Assembly (NCBI GenBank): GCA_905236665.1
Contig: CAJONF010000066.1
Span: forward strand, 1 to 5,510
From: an uncultured Selenomonadaceae bacterium
GTDB taxonomy: Bacteria > Bacillota > Negativicutes > Selenomonadales > Selenomonadaceae
Direction of reading: 5' to 3'
Length of the DNA: 5,510 nt
Shown here one piece after another: positions 4,669-5,510 of the stretch. Within the stretch, counting starts at the first letter, position 1; every line of letters starts with the position of its first letter. The notes under the pieces are model-generated. The model made no database searches. It saw only the letters and a list, made by a program, of their open reading frames with translations, and was not told where the DNA came from. Both the position numbers and the translations under genes were made by a program.

Positions 4669-5510
4669 TTGCAGATAAAAGTTTTCAAAGCCGGCAATAT
4701 GAAAGATGCAATGGATGCCATGAAAGCTGAACTTGGCGACGAGGCGGTTATATTGCACAGCAAAAAATACAAAGAAGGCGGACTTTTGGGAATCGGTAGC
4801 CGTGAGGTCGTGGAAATCACTGCGGCGGTCGAAGAAAGTTCTTTGCCACAAAAATCCGAACCGTTGCCCCTTAAACGCCCGACTGTTGCTCCAAATTCTC
4901 TTTTGACGCGCTATAAAACCAGCGGCACCGAAGAAACAGTTAAGAGTTTGGAGTTAGGAATTAGAAATGATGAGGCGACGGACTTTGCTAAAGAACTTCA
5001 GCGCGCAGAAAAATCAAAATCCGCAGAAGAGGAATCTAAACCTGTCGAAGAAATTAAGCCAGTCGAAGAATCTAAACCTGTCGAAGAAATTAAGCCTGTC
5101 GAAGAAATTAAGGCAGTCGAAGAATCTAAACCTGTCGAAGAAATTAAGCCTGTCGAAGAATCTAAGCCTGTCGAAGAAATTAAGCCAGTCGAAGAATCTA
5201 AGCCAGTCGAAGAAATTAAGCCTGTCGAAGAAGTTAAACCTGTCGAAGAAATTAAGCCAGTCGAAGAATCTAAACCTGTCGAAGAATCTAAACCTGTCGA
5301 AGAATCTAAGCCTGTCGAAGAACCGCCACTTCAACAACCGCAACAAAATGCGGGTTTTACGCAGGAGCAAATGGCGCAGACGCAAGCAATGATTATGGCA
5401 CAGTTTAATCAAATGCAGATGATGCAACAGGCGGCAATCGCTCAAGCACAGGCTCAGGCGGCAGAGCAAATGCGTTTCCAACAGGTGCAAGTTCAACCCG
5501 TCGTGCAAAC
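4669..5510 (+). CDS. flhF: Flagellar biosynthesis protein FlhF, N-terminal part (runs off the window)
   Basis: FlhF is an SRP-type GTPase that helps set the site and number of flagella, working with FlhG/YlxH. Only the first 280 codons are in the window. Residues 1-55 match the FlhF N-terminal domain: IKVFKAGNMKDAMDAMKAEL near 3-22, GDEAVILHSKK at 23-33, and a GGLLGIGSREVVEITAA stretch at 38-54. Residues about 56-120 are a variable linker. Residues 121-216 are 16 tandem hexapeptides EE(S/I/V)K(P/A)V. Residues 219-280 are Gln/Met-rich (22 Gln, 7 Met in 62). The GTPase NG domain with its GKT loop must lie beyond the end and is not seen. The start is TTG 4669, supported by GGTGGTGA. The gene has its own promoter region and is preceded by a divergent amidase rather than by flhA, its common neighbour. 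Confidence 0.88.
   Translation, partial: MQIKVFKAGNMKDAMDAMKAELGDEAVILHSKKYKEGGLLGIGSREVVEITAAVEESSLPQKSEPLPLKRPTVAPNSLLTRYKTSGTEETVKSLELGIRNDEATDFAKELQRAEKSKSAEEESKPVEEIKPVEESKPVEEIKPVEEIKAVEESKPVEEIKPVEESKPVEEIKPVEESKPVEEIKPVEEVKPVEEIKPVEESKPVEESKPVEESKPVEEPPLQQPQQNAGFTQEQMAQTQAMIMAQFNQMQMMQQAAIAQAQAQAAEQMRFQQVQVQPVVQ
5029..5316 (+). repeat. Sixteen tandem 18-bp units inside flhF
   Basis: The 18-bp unit has the consensus GAAGAA(TCT/ATT)AA(A/G)CC(T/A)GTC. It encodes EE-S/I-K-P-V and repeats 16 times without interruption or frame change; a partial GAAGAA follows. Unit 5 has Ala for Pro, unit 12 has Val at the variable position, and unit 1 uses GAG. The variable residue mostly alternates (S I S I I S I S I S I V I S S S), suggesting growth partly by duplication of a 36-bp pair. 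High identity at third codon positions points to recent slippage or unequal recombination. Confidence 0.97.

Noticed and set aside
4504..4851. Minus-strand open frames over the flhF start and divergent promoter (4504-4851 and 4572-4820)
   Set aside because: They run antisense to the conserved FlhF N-terminal domain and across the promoters, and no product is recognisable.
5029..5316. CRISPR-like array
   Set aside because: The units are directly adjacent with no unique spacers, have an 18-bp period and stay in frame within flhF. It is a coding tandem repeat.
4967..5508. Long open frames on both strands across the flhF repeats (one plus-strand with repeated NLSKKLS-like units, one minus-strand with repeated FFDRL-like units)
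   Set aside because: They exist only because an 18-bp repeat without stop codons is open in several frames. The flhF frame has the ribosome binding site and clear homology at its N-terminus.

Overview
The window looks like bacterial chromosome from an anaerobic, flagellated bacterium, most plausibly of the Firmicutes and perhaps the Negativicutes (Selenomonas-like). This is inference. It rests on the folP-folB-folK order known from Firmicutes, an anaerobic-type cobalamin gene (cbiE), strong purine-rich ribosome binding sites, frequent TTG starts, and A/T-rich coding sequence full of AAAATTTT words. No RNA gene, insertion sequence or CRISPR array is visible.

Bases 105-3932 (plus strand) hold a tightly packed run that reads as one operon: cbiE (cobalt-precorrin-7 C5-methyltransferase), folP (dihydropteroate synthase), folB (dihydroneopterin aldolase), a single ORF fusing folK (HPPK) to a dihydrofolate reductase domain, ung (uracil-DNA glycosylase) and a small two-helix membrane protein of unknown function. 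Junctions are 22 nt, two 4-nt ATGA overlaps, a 17-nt overlap and 12 nt. FolB makes 6-hydroxymethyl-dihydropterin, HPPK pyrophosphorylates it, DHPS couples it to p-aminobenzoate, and DHFR reduces dihydrofolate. The step between (dihydrofolate synthase) is not in the window. UNG removes uracil from DNA, which accumulates when folate-dependent thymidylate synthesis is limiting, so its place next to DHFR makes metabolic sense.

Bases 3938-4525 (minus strand) encode a zinc N-acetylmuramoyl-L-alanine amidase of the Amidase_2/PGRP family with a twin-arginine-like N-terminus. It converges on the operon with only 5 bp between stop codons. Bases 4526-4668 are a divergent promoter region with an extended -10 element (TGATATAAT) on each strand.

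Bases 4669-5510 (plus strand) are the 5' part of flhF, the SRP-type GTPase for flagellar placement. The N-terminal domain is followed by 16 tandem copies of an 18-bp unit encoding EE(S/I/V)K(P/A)V, then a Gln/Met-rich segment. The GTPase domain lies outside the window.

The points most worth a second look are the HPPK-DHFR fusion with its altered DHFR motif, the FlhF repeat linker, the strong excess of AAAATTTT, and the lone cbiE at the head of a folate operon. I do not see clear evidence of a wholly new system.
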